Shown in pieces: positions 48,498 through 57,924 of a DNA stretch of 64,000 bases (position 1 is the first letter of the stretch; each line of letters begins with the position of its first letter). Source of the stretch: Variibacter gotjawalensis (GTDB lineage: Bacteria; Pseudomonadota; Alphaproteobacteria; Rhizobiales; Xanthobacteraceae); NCBI RefSeq assembly GCF_002355335.1, contig NZ_AP014946.1:697501-761500 (forward strand). The letters run 5' to 3'. The position numbers were made by a program, and so were the translations under genes. A model generated the notes under the pieces. The model was not told where the DNA came from. It searched no databases and saw only the letters and a list, made by a program, of their open reading frames with translations.

Positions 48498-49391
48498 ATG
48501 GACAAATTCTCCGACGAGAAGCTTTCGATCGCGGTCGCGGATCTTCTGAAGACACTCGACCTCGAACAGCTCGAGGTGAACCTCTTCCGCGGCCACTCGC
48601 CGCAAACGGGCTGGCAGCGCGTCTATGGCGGGCTCGTCATCAGCCAGGCGCTTGTCGCCGCGATGCGCACGGTCGAAGGACGTAATCCGCATTCGATGCA
48701 CGCCTACTTCCTGCTCGGCGGTGATCCGAAAGTGCCGATCATCTATGACGTCGAGCGCATTCGCGACGGCGGCAGCTTCACGACCCGGCAGGTTAAGGCG
48801 ATCCAGCACGGCCGCCCGATCTTCTCAATGTCGGTCTCGTTCCACAACGATGAGGAGATGCTCTCGCACCAGGCCAAAATGCCGGAGGTGCCGCAGCCCG
48901 AGAGCCTCATCAGCGAGCAACAGGTGCGCGAGCGTTTCGGCGAAAGCATGCCGGAGCCCGTGAAAGCCTACTACGACCGCCAGCGCCCGATTGAAATGCG
49001 CCCGGTGGATTTCGGCCGTTACTTCGGCAAGAAAGACCCGGAAGGCCGCTTCAACGTCTGGATCAAAGCGGTCGCGCCGCTGCCGGACGATCCCGCGATC
49101 CACCAATGCGTTCTGGCTTACGCCTCCGACATGACGCTGCTCGACACCGCGCTGGTGCCGCACGGGCGCACGTTGTTCGAGCCGCAGTTCCAAGGCGCGA
49201 GTCTCGACCACGCTCTCTGGCTGCATCGCCCCTTCCGCGCCGACGAATGGCTCCTCTATTCGCAGGACGCGCCGAACCTCAACGGCTCGCGCGGACTCTC
49301 GCGCGGATTGATCTTCCGCCGTGATGGCACCCTCGTTGCATCGGTGATGCAGGAAGGCCTGGTTCGGCTGAAGCGTGGTGAGTCGCTCTGA
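48498..49391 (+). CDS. tesB: Acyl-CoA thioesterase II
   Basis: 297 residues, the standard TesB length, starting 3 bases after the dehydrogenase stop. It is a double-hotdog enzyme: RVYGGLVISQALVAAMRTVEG in the first half, ASDMTLLDTAL and SLDHALWLHRPFRADEWLLY in the second, with the catalytic Asp in the DHALW segment. It hydrolyses medium- and long-chain acyl-CoA. Placement after aromatic genes seems fortuitous or cotranscriptional. Confidence 0.94.
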   Translation: MDKFSDEKLSIAVADLLKTLDLEQLEVNLFRGHSPQTGWQRVYGGLVISQALVAAMRTVEGRNPHSMHAYFLLGGDPKVPIIYDVERIRDGGSFTTRQVKAIQHGRPIFSMSVSFHNDEEMLSHQAKMPEVPQPESLISEQQVRERFGESMPEPVKAYYDRQRPIEMRPVDFGRYFGKKDPEGRFNVWIKAVAPLPDDPAIHQCVLAYASDMTLLDTALVPHGRTLFEPQFQGASLDHALWLHRPFRADEWLLYSQDAPNLNGSRGLSRGLIFRRDGTLVASVMQEGLVRLKRGESL

Positions 49392-49508
49392 TCATTTCAT
49401 GAGCGAGTTGCCGCGCTAATTGGCGTTCTTTGCCTACAAGAGAAGCAATCGCCACAACCGCCACTCGCGAACCGCGCGAAAATCTCAACCAAATCAACGA
49501 AATGCTGA

Positions 49509-49997
<489 letters not shown>

Positions 49998-50018
49998 AAA
50001 ACCGCGATCTGTATAAGA

Positions 50019-50042
50019 CCGCTCACGCAATGCCGTGAGCGG
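50019..50042 (+). other. Hairpin between glnK and amtB
   Basis: CCGCTCACG-caatgc-CGTGAGCGG is a perfect 9-base-pair stem 22 bases after the glnK stop and 29 bases before amtB. No T-tract follows. It may set the ratio of the two proteins by processing or partial termination. Confidence 0.6.
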
Positions 50043-50070
50043 AGGTTTGGGGAAACGCCGGGGGCTACCA

Positions 50071-51393
50071 ATGAAGAAGAGCGCATTCATGCGCCGCGGC
50101 ATCGCCGTGGCGTTCGCATCGATCGCCGCGACGACGAGCGCATTCGCGCAGACACCGCCGAAGATCGACGCCGGCGACACCGCATGGATGATCGTCGCAA
50201 CCGCCTTCGTCCTCATGATGACGATCCCGGGCCTCGCTCTCTTCTACACCGGCATGGTGCGCAAGAAGAACGTGCTCAACACGATGGCGATGAGCTTCGT
50301 GTCGGTCGCCCTCGTCACGTTGCTCTGGGCGATCGGCGGCTATTCCCTCGCCTTCACGGGCGATGGCGCGTGGATCGGCTCGCTCGACCGCATCTTCCTG
50401 CGCGGCATCGAGATGGAAACGATCAGCCCGCTCGCCAAGACGATCCCGGAATCGCTTTTCATGCTCTACCAAGGGACTTTCGCGATCATCACGGTCGCGC
50501 TCGTCTCCGGCGCTGTCGTCGATCGCATGCGCTTCTCGGCCTATCTGATGTTCTCGGTGCTGTGGTTCTTCATCACGTATGTGCCGCAGGCGCATTGGGT
50601 GTGGGGCGGCGGCTTCCTGCAGCAGATGGGCGTGATCGATTTTGCCGGCGGCACCGTCGTCCACATCAACGCCGGCGTGGCAGCGCTGGTCGCCGCTTAC
50701 GTCATCGGCGTGCGCCGCGGCTACGGCCAGGACAACATGGCGCCCTACGATCTTTCGATGGCTGTGATCGGCACCGGCTTGTTGTGGGTCGGCTGGTTTG
50801 GCTTCAACGGCGGCTCAGCACTTGGCGCCGGCGGCCGCGCCACGATGGCGATCGTCGTCACGCATCTCGCGGCGTGCACCGGCGCTGCCGTGTGGATGGC
50901 GCTCGAATGGTATCAACGCGGCAAGCCGTCCGTTCTCGGCATGATCTCCGGCGCGATCGCGGGTCTCGGCACCATCACGCCGGCCTCCGGTTTCGTGTTG
51001 CCGTGGCACGGCGTCGTCATCGGCGCTCTGGCCGGCGTCATTTGCTACTACGCCTGCACGTGGCTCAAGCACCGCCTGCGCTACGACGACTCGCTCGACG
51101 TCTTCGGCGTCCACGGCGTTGGCGGCATTATCGGGACGATCTTCGCCGGGGTCTTCGCGACGGCCGCGCTCAGCGTCACGCCGGAAGCCGCCGGCACAGC
51201 CGGTCTCATCGAGGGCAACCCGCATCAGGTCTGGCTGCAGCTGATCGGCGTCGCCGCGACGATCGCATGGTCCGCCGTCACGACGCTGATCATCCTCAAG
51301 ATCGTCGCGCTGATCGTGCCGCTGCGCGTCTCCGACGAGGAAGAACGTGCCGGCCTCGATCTCCGCCAACACGGCGAGCAGATCCACACGTAG
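50071..51393 (+). CDS. amtB: Ammonium transporter, copy 1
   Basis: 440 residues from ATG 50071. Signal-like N-terminus ending SAFAQ, then 11 membrane segments. Conserved: DTAWMIVATAFVLMMTIPGLALFY, the twin pore histidines in VVHINAG and FGVHGVGG, and the WVGWFGFNGGS block. It conducts ammonium into the cell. It pairs with the upstream GlnK. Compared with copy 2 it lacks a 35-residue insertion after AHWVWGG. Confidence 0.95.
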   Translation: MKKSAFMRRGIAVAFASIAATTSAFAQTPPKIDAGDTAWMIVATAFVLMMTIPGLALFYTGMVRKKNVLNTMAMSFVSVALVTLLWAIGGYSLAFTGDGAWIGSLDRIFLRGIEMETISPLAKTIPESLFMLYQGTFAIITVALVSGAVVDRMRFSAYLMFSVLWFFITYVPQAHWVWGGGFLQQMGVIDFAGGTVVHINAGVAALVAAYVIGVRRGYGQDNMAPYDLSMAVIGTGLLWVGWFGFNGGSALGAGGRATMAIVVTHLAACTGAAVWMALEWYQRGKPSVLGMISGAIAGLGTITPASGFVLPWHGVVIGALAGVICYYACTWLKHRLRYDDSLDVFGVHGVGGIIGTIFAGVFATAALSVTPEAAGTAGLIEGNPHQVWLQLIGVAATIAWSAVTTLIILKIVALIVPLRVSDEEERAGLDLRQHGEQIHT

Positions 51394-51396
51394 TCG

Positions 51397-51830
51397 TCAG
51401 CGCTCTTCGGTTGCAGTCCAAGGATCGAGGAGCGCGACGCCGAACGGCGCGAAATCGCGCGTGTTGCGCGTCACCATCGTCAATTCGTGCTCGAGTGCGG
51501 TGGCGGCGAAGAATCCGTCCATCACCGACAGCGCAACACCGCGCCGCCGGCTGTCGGCCATGAGATCCCCCCCCGGTTCGCAATCCGGCCGTCGATGGAA
51601 AGCACGCGGTCTGCAAACCGTCCCGGCAGTTCTTCGTCCAGCCACGTCGCGAGGCTCTCGCGGCGACGCCCATCGCCCAATAAAGCGATGCCGCGCCGAA
51701 GTTCCGCGATTGTCGCGACGCTAAGGTAGACCCGATCCTCGTCGACCTCGTTGAGCCAACGGATCACCTTCGGCTCGGGCGACGGCCGGCGGACTTCCGA
51801 GATGACATTGGTGTCGAGCAGCCAGCTCAC
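51397..51830 (-). pseudogene. vapC: VapC/FitB-type PIN toxin, frameshifted
   Basis: Two frames together make one PIN ribonuclease. The first (51830 down) has LLDTNVISEVRR and SVATIAELRRG; the second has VMDGFFAATALEHELTMVTRNTRDFAPFGV, so all four acidic residues exist only if the frames join. The break is at a run of eight C (51567-51574): one more (or two fewer) bases restores the frame. GTG start overlaps the antitoxin stop. Toxin is thus probably inactive, unless the run slips or was misread. Confidence 0.8.
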
Positions 51831-52093
51831 AGGCTGACGTCGCGCGGCGCGTCGCGGACGCGCTCAACATCGAGATCGGTTTCACGAAGCGGAGAGCTCA
51901 GGAAGAACTCGGCCAACGAGCCTTTCCGTTTGGTCTTTCGCTCCCATTCAGCTGTCGAGACCAGTACGGCGCTCGGCTTTCCGTTCCGCGTAATGATTTG
52001 CGGAGCGCACTGCGCGCGGTCGACGACTTCAGACAGCCGTGCCTTGGCGTCCGCGATCGACCATGCCGATGTTCGCGCAACCGTGTCGACCAT
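51827..52093 (-). CDS. VapB/Phd-type antitoxin
   Basis: 88 residues from ATG 52093, with GGAG 8 bases upstream. The Phd/YefM fold is shown by AWSIADAKARLSEVVDRAQ and IITRNGKPSAVLVSTAEWER. The C-terminal tail (FFLSSPLRETDLDVERVRD) is acidic and likely blocks the toxin. It is translationally coupled to the frameshifted vapC. The pair is wedged between two glnK-amtB operons. Confidence 0.85.
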   Translation of the reverse strand: MVDTVARTSAWSIADAKARLSEVVDRAQCAPQIITRNGKPSAVLVSTAEWERKTKRKGSLAEFFLSSPLRETDLDVERVRDAPRDVSL

Positions 52094-52180
52094 GCCACAA
52101 CTCCAGATAGTCATACTGACTACATCGACTATATTTCAAGCAATTGGTGTTGCAAGTAAATGAGTCACTCAACAGTGACT

Positions 52181-52197
52181 TGCACACATTATGTGCA
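52181..52197. promoter_or_regulatory. NtrC-type enhancer site
   Basis: TGCACACATTATGTGCA fits TGCAC-N7-GTGCA, the NtrC consensus, about 140 bases upstream of the -24 element of the second glnK operon. This is the usual distance for looping to a sigma-54 promoter. Confidence 0.65.
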
Positions 52198-52335
52198 TAT
52201 TTCTGCGCCGTTCCGGTCATTGCCGTCAAAATGGGCGAACTTCATTCGACCTGCACCCCGGCGAGCGATGATGCAACGATCCGTCCAGCCATAACTATAA
52301 GTTAAATCAATAACTTATTGCATCGCGCACGCGAC

Positions 52336-52758
<423 letters not shown>

Positions 52759-52829
52759 GAAAACCTCTTACCGGCTTTCGTCCGCTCAACGACGGCAAGC
52801 CGCCAGAAATCAACCAGGAGTCCTAGAAA

Positions 52830-54302
52830 ATGAAGTCGACGAGGCTTTCTCACCTGCGGAAGGGCGGCGGCATTCTTGCCGGCGTGGCCGCATCCCTGCT
52901 GGCGGCGGCGCCAGCGTTCGCACAGGCGGCGGCAGAGCCGACGGTCAACAAGGGCGATACCGCCTGGATGATCGTCGCAACGGTCCTCGTTCTGCTCATG
53001 ACGATCCCGGGCCTGGCTCTGTTCTACGGCGGCCTCGTGCGCGCCAAGAACATGCTCTCGGTGCTGATGCACGTTTTCTACTGCGTCTGCGTCGTCACGC
53101 TGATCTGGGTGATCTACGGTTACAGCCTCGCCTTCACGGGCGGTTCTTCGCTGATCGGCGGCTTCTCCAAGGCGTTCATGGCCGGCATCACGCCGGAATC
53201 GAAAGCCGCGACCTTCACGGTCGGCGTCGCCATTCCGGAATACGTCTACCTCGCCTTCCAGATGACCTTCGCGTGCATCACGCCCGCGCTGATCGTCGGC
53301 GCCTTCGCGGAGCGCATGCGCTTTGCGGCAGTCGTCCTCTTCGTGCCGCTCTGGGTGACCTTCGTGTACTTCCCGATCGCGCACATGGTTTGGTACTGGG
53401 CCGGCCCGGACGCCATCGACGCTGCCGCGAAGGTTCTCGCTGCTGCGACCGACGAAGCTGCCAAGACCGCCGCTCAGGCGAAGCTTGACGAAGTCAACGC
53501 AGACTCCGGATTGATCTTCCAGTTCGGCGCTCTCGACTTCGCAGGCGGCACCGTCGTCCACATCAACGCGGGTCTTGCCGGTCTGATCGGCGCCCTCATC
53601 GTCGGCAAGCGTATCGGCTACGGCAAAGAGCTGCTCTCGCCGCACTCGCTCACGCTCACGATGGTCGGCGCAGCCCTTCTCTGGGTCGGCTGGTTCGGCT
53701 TCAACGCCGGCTCCAACCTGGAAGCTGCGGGTGGCGCACTGGTCGCGATGATCAACACCTTCGTCGCAACCGCTGCTGCGGCTCTCGCCTGGATGTTCGT
53801 CGAATGGGCCGCGAAGGGTAAGCCCTCGCTGCTCGGCGTTCTCTCGGGTGCCGTTGCCGGTCTCGTCGCTGTAACGCCGGCCTCCGGCTTTGCGGGTCCG
53901 ATGGGCTCGATCGTCCTCGGCCTCGTCGCCGGCGCAGTCTGCTTCTTCTTCTGCACCACGGTGAAGAACGCATTCGGCTACGACGACTCGCTCGACGTCT
54001 TCGGCGTCCACTGTGTCGGCGGCATCGTCGGCGCGATCCTGACCGGCGTGCTGGTCAGCCCGTCGCTCGGTGGCACCGGCGTCGTCGATTACGCAGCCGG
54101 CGGCAAGATCGCCGAATACGTGATGTCGACCCAGGTCATCGCACAGCTCAAGGCCGTCGGCGTGACGATCCTGTGGAGCGGTATCGGCTCCGCGATCATC
54201 TTCAAGGTCGTCGACCTCATGGTCGGTCTCCGTGCAACGCCGGAAGCCGAGCGCGAAGGCCTCGACCTCACGGATCACGGCGAACGCGCTTACACGAGCT
54301 AA
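52830..54302 (+). CDS. amtB: Ammonium transporter, copy 2 with extra loop
   Basis: 490 residues from ATG 52830 (AGGAG upstream). Core as in copy 1: DTAWMIVATVLVLLMTIPG, VVHINAG, FGVHCVGG. Between WYWAGPD and GALDFAGG there is an Ala/Lys-rich insertion (about residues 192-230), helical and probably periplasmic. The N-terminus has a signal-like segment ending AFAQA. Operon with the upstream glnK. A strong terminator follows at 54418. Confidence 0.95.
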   Translation: MKSTRLSHLRKGGGILAGVAASLLAAAPAFAQAAAEPTVNKGDTAWMIVATVLVLLMTIPGLALFYGGLVRAKNMLSVLMHVFYCVCVVTLIWVIYGYSLAFTGGSSLIGGFSKAFMAGITPESKAATFTVGVAIPEYVYLAFQMTFACITPALIVGAFAERMRFAAVVLFVPLWVTFVYFPIAHMVWYWAGPDAIDAAAKVLAAATDEAAKTAAQAKLDEVNADSGLIFQFGALDFAGGTVVHINAGLAGLIGALIVGKRIGYGKELLSPHSLTLTMVGAALLWVGWFGFNAGSNLEAAGGALVAMINTFVATAAAALAWMFVEWAAKGKPSLLGVLSGAVAGLVAVTPASGFAGPMGSIVLGLVAGAVCFFFCTTVKNAFGYDDSLDVFGVHCVGGIVGAILTGVLVSPSLGGTGVVDYAAGGKIAEYVMSTQVIAQLKAVGVTILWSGIGSAIIFKVVDLMVGLRATPEAEREGLDLTDHGERAYTS

Positions 54303-54417
54303 TCGATTACGGCGGGGGTTCGCGCCCCCGCTGGTCGGCCCGAAACCTGCATAGCTTTTCGGACCGACAACGAGACAACGGTTTCGGCGAATACCCGGCA
54401 CCGCCGCAGCCGTTCGG

Positions 54418-54455
54418 GAGGCCTTGAGGGTGACCTCAGGGCCTCTCTCTTTTTG
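54418..54455 (+). terminator. Intrinsic terminator after amtB copy 2
   Basis: AGGCCTTGAGG-gtga-CCTCAGGGCCT has one G-T wobble in 11 pairs, followed by CTCTCTTTTT. A second, shorter GC hairpin (GCGGGGG/CCCCCGC, 54312-54331) lies just after the stop. Confidence 0.9.
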
Positions 54456-54476
54456 TGGGACGGGATCCAATAAGCG

Positions 54477-54516
54477 TTCGTCATGGCCCGGCTTGTCCGG
54501 GCCATCCACGTCTTAC
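54477..54516. repeat. Dispersed palindrome, CATGGCCCG family (copy 2)
   Basis: CGTTCGTCATGGCCCGG-cttgt-CCGGGCCATCCACGTCTTA matches the copy at 25854 in flanks and stem, with compensating loop changes. Confidence 0.75.
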
Positions 54517-54571
54517 TTTCTTGCGAAAATCAGCGAACTCACCGCATGAAGCGGGCCAGGACGCCGGATAA

Positions 54572-55381
54572 CTACCGCGACAGCAGCCGGTTGATCAGCT
54601 TCCAGTTTCGCACCGGCATCAGTCGCTCGATCAGCGACAGAACCTTCGCGTCGGTGCCGACCAGGATGCGCTCGGCGTTACGCTCGATACCTTTCGCGAT
54701 GATCTCGCCTGCCTCAGCGGGCGGCATCTTGAGCATCTTGCGCGCACGCTCTTTGCGCACCGCCGCTTCTTCGGCCGAAATCAAATCCGACATTCGCGCT
54801 TGCTCGGCGATCTGCGTCGCGATGCCGCCCGGATGCACGACCGAAACGCCGATCGTGCTGCCGGCAAGTTCCTCGCGCAGCGCATTGGAAAATCCACGCA
54901 CGGCGAACTTCGCGGCCGAATAAGCCGTCTGCCCCGGCGGCGCGATGATGCCGTAGATGCTCGACACGTTGACGATCCGCGCCTCATTGCTTTTGCGCAG
55001 CTCCGGCATAAACGCGCGCGTCATCCGTACGACGCCCGAGAAATTGATCTCGAATAGCCAGTCGAAATCCTCTTCGCGCGTCTGCTCGAAACTACCGCCA
55101 AGCGCGACGCCCGCATTGTTCATCAGCACATCGACGCCCGGATGCGCTTTGAGCACCTCGGCAGGGAACGCCGCCACCGCATCGCGATCCGCGACGTCAA
55201 GACGATGCTGACTAACGCGCACGCGATTCGACGCGATCATACGCTCGGTCTCGTCGAGCTTGTCGGCGTTGATGTCTACGAGCGCAACGTGACAGCCGCG
55301 CCGTGCGAGTGAAACCGCGGTCGCCTGCCCGATACCGCTCGCCGCGCCCGTGATGACGGCCGTCTTATCGTTGAGATTCAT
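54572..55381 (-). CDS. Short-chain dehydrogenase/reductase
   Basis: 269 residues. Rossmann motif TGAASGIGQATAV near residue 12, NNAGVALG, and the active-site Ser/Tyr/Lys in VSSIYG and YSAAKFAV. NAD or NADP preference was not resolved. It follows the monooxygenase gene by 9 bases on the same strand. A flavin monooxygenase next to an SDR recalls the mymA-type gene order of mycobacteria, where both modify acids or ketones; this is an analogy only. The SD before its ATG is poor (CCTCCGC). Confidence 0.9.
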   Translation of the reverse strand: MNLNDKTAVITGAASGIGQATAVSLARRGCHVALVDINADKLDETERMIASNRVRVSQHRLDVADRDAVAAFPAEVLKAHPGVDVLMNNAGVALGGSFEQTREEDFDWLFEINFSGVVRMTRAFMPELRKSNEARIVNVSSIYGIIAPPGQTAYSAAKFAVRGFSNALREELAGSTIGVSVVHPGGIATQIAEQARMSDLISAEEAAVRKERARKMLKMPPAEAGEIIAKGIERNAERILVGTDAKVLSLIERLMPVRNWKLINRLLSR

Positions 55382-55390
55382 GCGGAGGTT

Positions 55391-56908
55391 CTATCGCGCA
55401 GCACGCGGCGTGAAGACGAGCGCCGCATCATCAACCTTGCCGAAGCGGAACTCGAAAACGTCGAGCATGTAATTGTGGTTCGCCTTCCAGGGAGCTTCCG
55501 CGCCTTGCTTCGGCATCAGATGCATCGAGCGCTTGATGTAGCCTGACTGCAGCGGCAGCATCGCGGCCGCGTCGTCCACGATCGGCATCTCGCGCGGCAT
55601 GACCGCAGCATAGCCACGCGCGTCCATGTGATTGAGCAAGCGGCAAAGATACGCCGACGACAGATCCGCCTTCAGCGTCCACGACGCATTCGCATACCCG
55701 AACGCAAGCGCGAGATTGGGAATGCCCGAGAACATCGCGCCCTTGAAGCTGACCGTTTTGCCGAGCTCGACCGGCTTGCCGTCGACCGTGAGCTGCATCC
55801 CGCCGAGCAGCTGCACATTGAGGCCGGTCGCCGTCACGATAATGTCGGCCGGAATCTCTTTTCCCGACGCGAGCTTCAGACCGGTGGGCATGAACGTCTC
55901 GATCGTGTCGGTCTCGATCGCGGCCTTGCCGTCGCGGATCACACGGAAAAGATCGCCGTCCGGCACCAGACACAGGCGCTCGTCCCACGGGTTGTAACGC
56001 GGCGTCAGATGCTTCGCGACGTCGTAACCTTCCGGCAGCTGCTGCTTGGCGAGATGGATCAGCGCGCCCTTCGCGAAGGCCGGCTTCTTCCGCATCATGC
56101 GATAGTAATACTGCTGGCGCGCGACGTTCTTCCACTTCGTCAGCGATCCGGCGATCCGCCGCGGCAGAACGCGATTGAGGAAATTCGCGATCGCGTCCTC
56201 GGCCGGACGCGCGATGATGTAGGTCGGCGAACGCTGGAGCATGGTCACATGCGCGGCCTTCTCGCTCATTGCCGGCACGAGCGTCACGGCGGTTGCGCCC
56301 GATCCGATCACGACGACGCGCTTGCCGGTGTAATCGAGTTCCTCCGGCCACTTCTGCGGATGCGCGATCGTCCCCGCGAACGTATCCATCCCGGGCCATC
56401 CCGGCATGTAGCCGCCCGCGTAGTCGTAATAGCCGCTGCAGCAATAGAGGAAGTTGCACGAGAAGGTCTTCGCGCCGTCCGCCGTCTCGACCGTGAGCGT
56501 CCACGCCGCATCGGCAGACGACCAATCGGCCTTCACGACGCGGTGGCCGAAGCGGATTTTCTTGTCGATGCCGTAGACCTCGGCGGTTTCGCGAACGTAA
56601 TCGCGGATCGACGGACCGTCCGCGATAGCCTTCTCGCCGTTCCACGGCCGGAAGTTGAAGCCGAGCGTGTGCATATCCGAGTCGGATCGGATGCCCGGAT
56701 AACGGAACAGGTCCCACGTGCCGCCAATCGCATCGCGTCCTTCGAGGATAGCGAAGGTCCGCTGCGGACATTTGCTCTGGAGATTGTACGCGGCCCCGAT
56801 ACCGGAGAGACCAGCGCCCACCACGATGACATCGAAGTGTGTGGAGCCGCTCCGGGCCGGCGAAACCGGCTGCGCAGAAGCTTGGTCGACAACGACAGCT
56901 TGGTTCAT
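55391..56908 (-). CDS. Flavin-containing (Baeyer-Villiger type) monooxygenase
   Basis: 505 residues. FAD motif VVGAGLSGIGAAYNLQ near residue 30, the NADP motif VVIGSGATAVTL near 195, and the Baeyer-Villiger fingerprint region FxGxxxHxxxWP is represented by FAGTIAHPQKWPEE. It inserts oxygen into a ketone or oxidises a soft nucleophile with NADPH. EthA/MymA-like by layout. The substrate is unknown. The start shares the leader AACCTCCGCATGAA with the SDR gene. Confidence 0.9.
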   Translation of the reverse strand: MNQAVVVDQASAQPVSPARSGSTHFDVIVVGAGLSGIGAAYNLQSKCPQRTFAILEGRDAIGGTWDLFRYPGIRSDSDMHTLGFNFRPWNGEKAIADGPSIRDYVRETAEVYGIDKKIRFGHRVVKADWSSADAAWTLTVETADGAKTFSCNFLYCCSGYYDYAGGYMPGWPGMDTFAGTIAHPQKWPEELDYTGKRVVVIGSGATAVTLVPAMSEKAAHVTMLQRSPTYIIARPAEDAIANFLNRVLPRRIAGSLTKWKNVARQQYYYRMMRKKPAFAKGALIHLAKQQLPEGYDVAKHLTPRYNPWDERLCLVPDGDLFRVIRDGKAAIETDTIETFMPTGLKLASGKEIPADIIVTATGLNVQLLGGMQLTVDGKPVELGKTVSFKGAMFSGIPNLALAFGYANASWTLKADLSSAYLCRLLNHMDARGYAAVMPREMPIVDDAAAMLPLQSGYIKRSMHLMPKQGAEAPWKANHNYMLDVFEFRFGKVDDAALVFTPRAAR

Positions 56909-56999
56909 GCGGAGGTTGTGCGCCCGCCGGGGAAAACCGTCAATCGCTTTCGTTCTGCCTGATGGAAGGCCTACGTCAACCTGGGCGCGCTTGCCCCGT

Positions 57000-57045
57000 C
57001 ATGGTGAGGAGCGGCGAAGCCGCGTCTCGAAGGATGACGGATCGA
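57000..57045. repeat. Dispersed palindrome, GAGGAGCG/GTCTCGAAGGATGA family (half copy)
   Basis: GGTGAGGAGCGGCGAAGCCGCGTCTCGAAGGATGACGG repeats one arm of the large element at 26552-26696. It lies between the monooxygenase start and the LolA gene. Confidence 0.6.
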
Positions 57046-57057
57046 CGTTTTGCCGGA

Positions 57058-57759
57058 TCAATTCCGGAACGTCTCGTAATTGATGCGGAACAAGCCCGGA
57101 TCCGGACGCTTGCTGGCGTCGAGATTATACAGCGCGACCGTGGTGTCGTAGCCCTGCGGGTCCGTCACGGTCCACTGCTTGAGCTGCGTGTCCTTCGGGT
57201 TGAACATCAGCTGCAGGCGATGCGTGCCACCGAGCGTGTTCTTCTCGTCGACCACCACCGTGACGAATTGATCGTCCTGATAGACGTTGACGATATTGCC
57301 TTCGCGTAAGAGATCGATCTTCTCGGACAGCAGGAAGCGCAGCGGCGTCTGCGAGACGAGCAACAAGTCTTGCGTTGCCAGTTTGCGATCGCGAATCGCC
57401 ACCGACTTGCCGTCGGCGACGAGTTCGAGCGGATTCGGCAGGCTGTATTCGAAGCGGACGCGGCCCGGCTTCTGCAGATAGAACTTGCCGTCGCTACGGC
57501 GACCATCCGGCCCGACTTGAACGAAATCGCCGATCAGCGTCTGCACGCTGCTCATATAGGTGTTGATGCGCTCGACCATTTGACGTTGCGCGGCGTCGAG
57601 CGTTCCGGCCTTTGCGGTACGCTGATTGCGCGGCGTAGCGGGCAGCGGGAGGCCTTGAGCGACGACGGATGGTTCTGGATTTCCAGCGGCCTGAGCGTGA
57701 GCCGCAAACGGCAGTGCCGAAAAGCTCAGTGCGACGGCGAGGCCAACAGTCTTACGCAT
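57058..57759 (-). CDS. lolA: Outer-membrane lipoprotein carrier LolA-like protein
   Basis: 233 residues from ATG 57759 (a TTG at 57807 precedes it without need). Signal peptide 1-22 ending FAAHAQA. LolA-type features: QTLIGDFVQVGPDGRRSDGKFYLQKPGRVRFEY, then LQLMFNPKDTQLKQWTVTD. LolA ferries lipoproteins across the periplasm. Downstream of ftsK by 165 bases on the same strand, the usual order in Rhizobiales. Confidence 0.9.
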   Translation of the reverse strand: MRKTVGLAVALSFSALPFAAHAQAAGNPEPSVVAQGLPLPATPRNQRTAKAGTLDAAQRQMVERINTYMSSVQTLIGDFVQVGPDGRRSDGKFYLQKPGRVRFEYSLPNPLELVADGKSVAIRDRKLATQDLLLVSQTPLRFLLSEKIDLLREGNIVNVYQDDQFVTVVVDEKNTLGGTHRLQLMFNPKDTQLKQWTVTDPQGYDTTVALYNLDASKRPDPGLFRINYETFRN

Positions 57760-57924
57760 TATCTCTCCGTACCCCGGCAAAGCCGGATCCCCCACCTTCA
57801 AAACCAAAGGCGTCGTGTATTCTGGACGACTTTTGTTTCAGCCTGTTTTCTACACCGTGCGTTATGGCGATTTCGCGGCTGCCGTACAAATCTGGCACAG
57901 AATTCCGGTGAGATCACGTCCACC

